Origin: Burkholderiales bacterium
GTDB lineage: Bacteria; Pseudomonadota; Gammaproteobacteria; Burkholderiales; Burkholderiaceae_B
Assembly: GCA_021300475.1 (NCBI GenBank)
Contig: JAJTDO010000006.1
Location: 4,480-40,525 of the forward strand
Direction of reading: 5' to 3'
DNA: 36,046 nucleotides
Part shown: in pieces, positions 35,256 through 36,046 of the stretch
Position numbering within the stretch: position 1 is the first letter of the stretch
Layout of the letters: every line of letters starts with the position of its first letter
Program-made: the position numbers and the translations under genes
The notes under the pieces: model-generated
What the model saw: only the letters and a program-made list of their open reading frames with translations
The model's database searches: none
What the model was told of the DNA's origin: nothing

Positions 35256-35909
35256 GTGGAGAGCAAAGCTGTCAGTTCCAATCAGGAGCAAACCCACCCG
35301 GACTTGCAAGCCGTTGTTGAAAAACATCTGAACACCCGTTTTTTGCGTCCCATACCGCCCTGGGTATCAAACTTGGCAGAAACATTGGTGAGGGAACACG
35401 GGGAAGCACCCTGGATACTCGACAGCGGATGCGGTACAGGTCTTTCCAGCGTACAACTGGCAAAAGCCCACCCCAACCACTGGGTGTTGGGCATAGACCA
35501 ATCCGCACACCGCCTGGGCAAGGTGGCTCAGGCCCAACCCGCAAACCTGCGTCTGGTCCGGGCAGATGCCCAAGACCTCTGGCGGGCGTTGAGCCAAATA
35601 AATGTCAAGGTGGATCAACATTATTTGCTTTATCCCAACCCATGGCCCAAGGCACACCACTTGATGCGTCGATGGCATGGGCATCCAGTGTGGCCCGCCC
35701 TGCTCGCATTAAAGGGAAAGCTGGAACTGCGAACCAACTGGCTTGTTTATGCCGAAGAATTTGAGCAGGCGCTGTTGCTCAGCGGTTGCAAGCCCGTACC
35801 CAAGACAATATTGGAAAACGCAGAAGTTTTAAAAAATCCAATTACCCTGTTTGAAAAAAAATATGCGGAAAACCAACATGTTCTGACACGGCTGCAAGTG
35901 CAACTCTAA
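35256..35909 (+). CDS. TrmB-like tRNA (guanine-N7) methyltransferase family protein
   Basis: This 217-residue SAM-dependent methyltransferase has motif I 'ILDSGCGTGLSSVQLA' (~51-66), 'VLGIDQSAHRLGK', 'LRLVRADAQDLW', and the TrmB signature 'YLLYPNPWPKAHHLMRRWHGHP' (~128-149). The TrmB family makes m7G46 in tRNA. The usual DPW/H variant and the N-terminal part differ somewhat from E. coli TrmB, so it may be a diverged paralog rather than the main enzyme. The start is GTG at 35256, one base after the DUF1840 stop. Confidence 0.82.
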   Translation: MESKAVSSNQEQTHPDLQAVVEKHLNTRFLRPIPPWVSNLAETLVREHGEAPWILDSGCGTGLSSVQLAKAHPNHWVLGIDQSAHRLGKVAQAQPANLRLVRADAQDLWRALSQINVKVDQHYLLYPNPWPKAHHLMRRWHGHPVWPALLALKGKLELRTNWLVYAEEFEQALLLSGCKPVPKTILENAEVLKNPITLFEKKYAENQHVLTRLQVQL

Positions 35910-36046
35910 GGAAGCGCTGAACAATTCAAGCAGACGGCATTTTGTGTGCGTCAAAATCCATGAAAAAGTTCAGCGCAAAAAACTTCAACTGTTTTTTTCC
36001 CAAAATCGACGTTTTTTCGTCAAAAATAACAAAAAATGCATCTCTT
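35910..36046. mobile_element. Possible left end of an insertion sequence, cut by the window edge
   Basis: Directly after the methyltransferase stop begins GGAAGCGCTGAACAATTC, which has the look of an IS5-family terminal repeat (compare GGAAGGTGCGAA- at IS5 ends, from memory). Within it GCGCTGAAC (35914-35922) and GTTCAGCGC (35968-35976) form a 9-bp inverted repeat, followed by A/T-rich DNA with TTTTTTT and TTTTTT runs. An ATG at 36034 starts an open frame that runs off the edge. No transposase is visible. It could instead be a terminator region with a long-loop stem. Confidence 0.3.

Overview
The window looks like chromosomal DNA of a betaproteobacterium of the order Burkholderiales. The grounds are the metX-metW pair, the lipB-lipA pair, a gshA of the Acidithiobacillus-type family next to gshB and a PTS IIA/HPr/EI set, a TorF-like porin-PII-AmtB operon, ubiK, a DUF1840 gene and a fused isobutyryl-CoA mutase. 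A Limnobacter-like genus is my guess from gene style only. Coding density is high. I saw no rRNA, tRNA, CRISPR array or prophage. The only hint of a mobile element is the last ~137 bases, where the window stops.

Left part (1-10218): on the minus strand there is a DUF1329 protein, a periplasmic putative solute-binding protein, and the first codons of a third gene that runs off the left edge. Divergent from these is a tightly coupled plus-strand operon of four genes: a secreted TPR-CHAT protease-like protein, a small secreted FecR-like protein, a membrane CHASE2 adenylate cyclase, and a two-partner-secretion (TpsB/FhaC) outer membrane transporter with no TpsA partner nearby. This is the most system-like and least explained locus in the window.

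Middle (10235-17884): a thiolase; two tandem paralogous low-complexity Gly/Ala/Leu/Pro-rich proteins of unknown function with no Cys, His, Trp or Tyr; an HDOD signalling protein; lipoate synthesis (lipB, lipA); and a GNAT acetyltransferase with an unusual C-terminal repeat tail of 11-residue period.

Right-middle (17894-27901), all minus strand: icmF behind a near-perfect 22-bp palindromic operator; metX-metW; and a five-gene operon gshA-gshB-PTS IIA-ptsH-ptsI with overlapping genes. The next operon, porin-glnK-amtB (28034-30814), has a convincing sigma-54 promoter and NtrC-like sites upstream, so it should respond to nitrogen limitation. The right end carries ubiK, the ComM/YifB AAA+ gene, an MFS transporter coupled to a lipoprotein gene, DUF1840 and a TrmB-like methyltransferase.

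Gene identities come from recognising motifs and family-typical sequence by eye; no database search was run. Start codons were chosen by Shine-Dalgarno spacing and by agreement with family numbering (for example HPr His15/Ser46).
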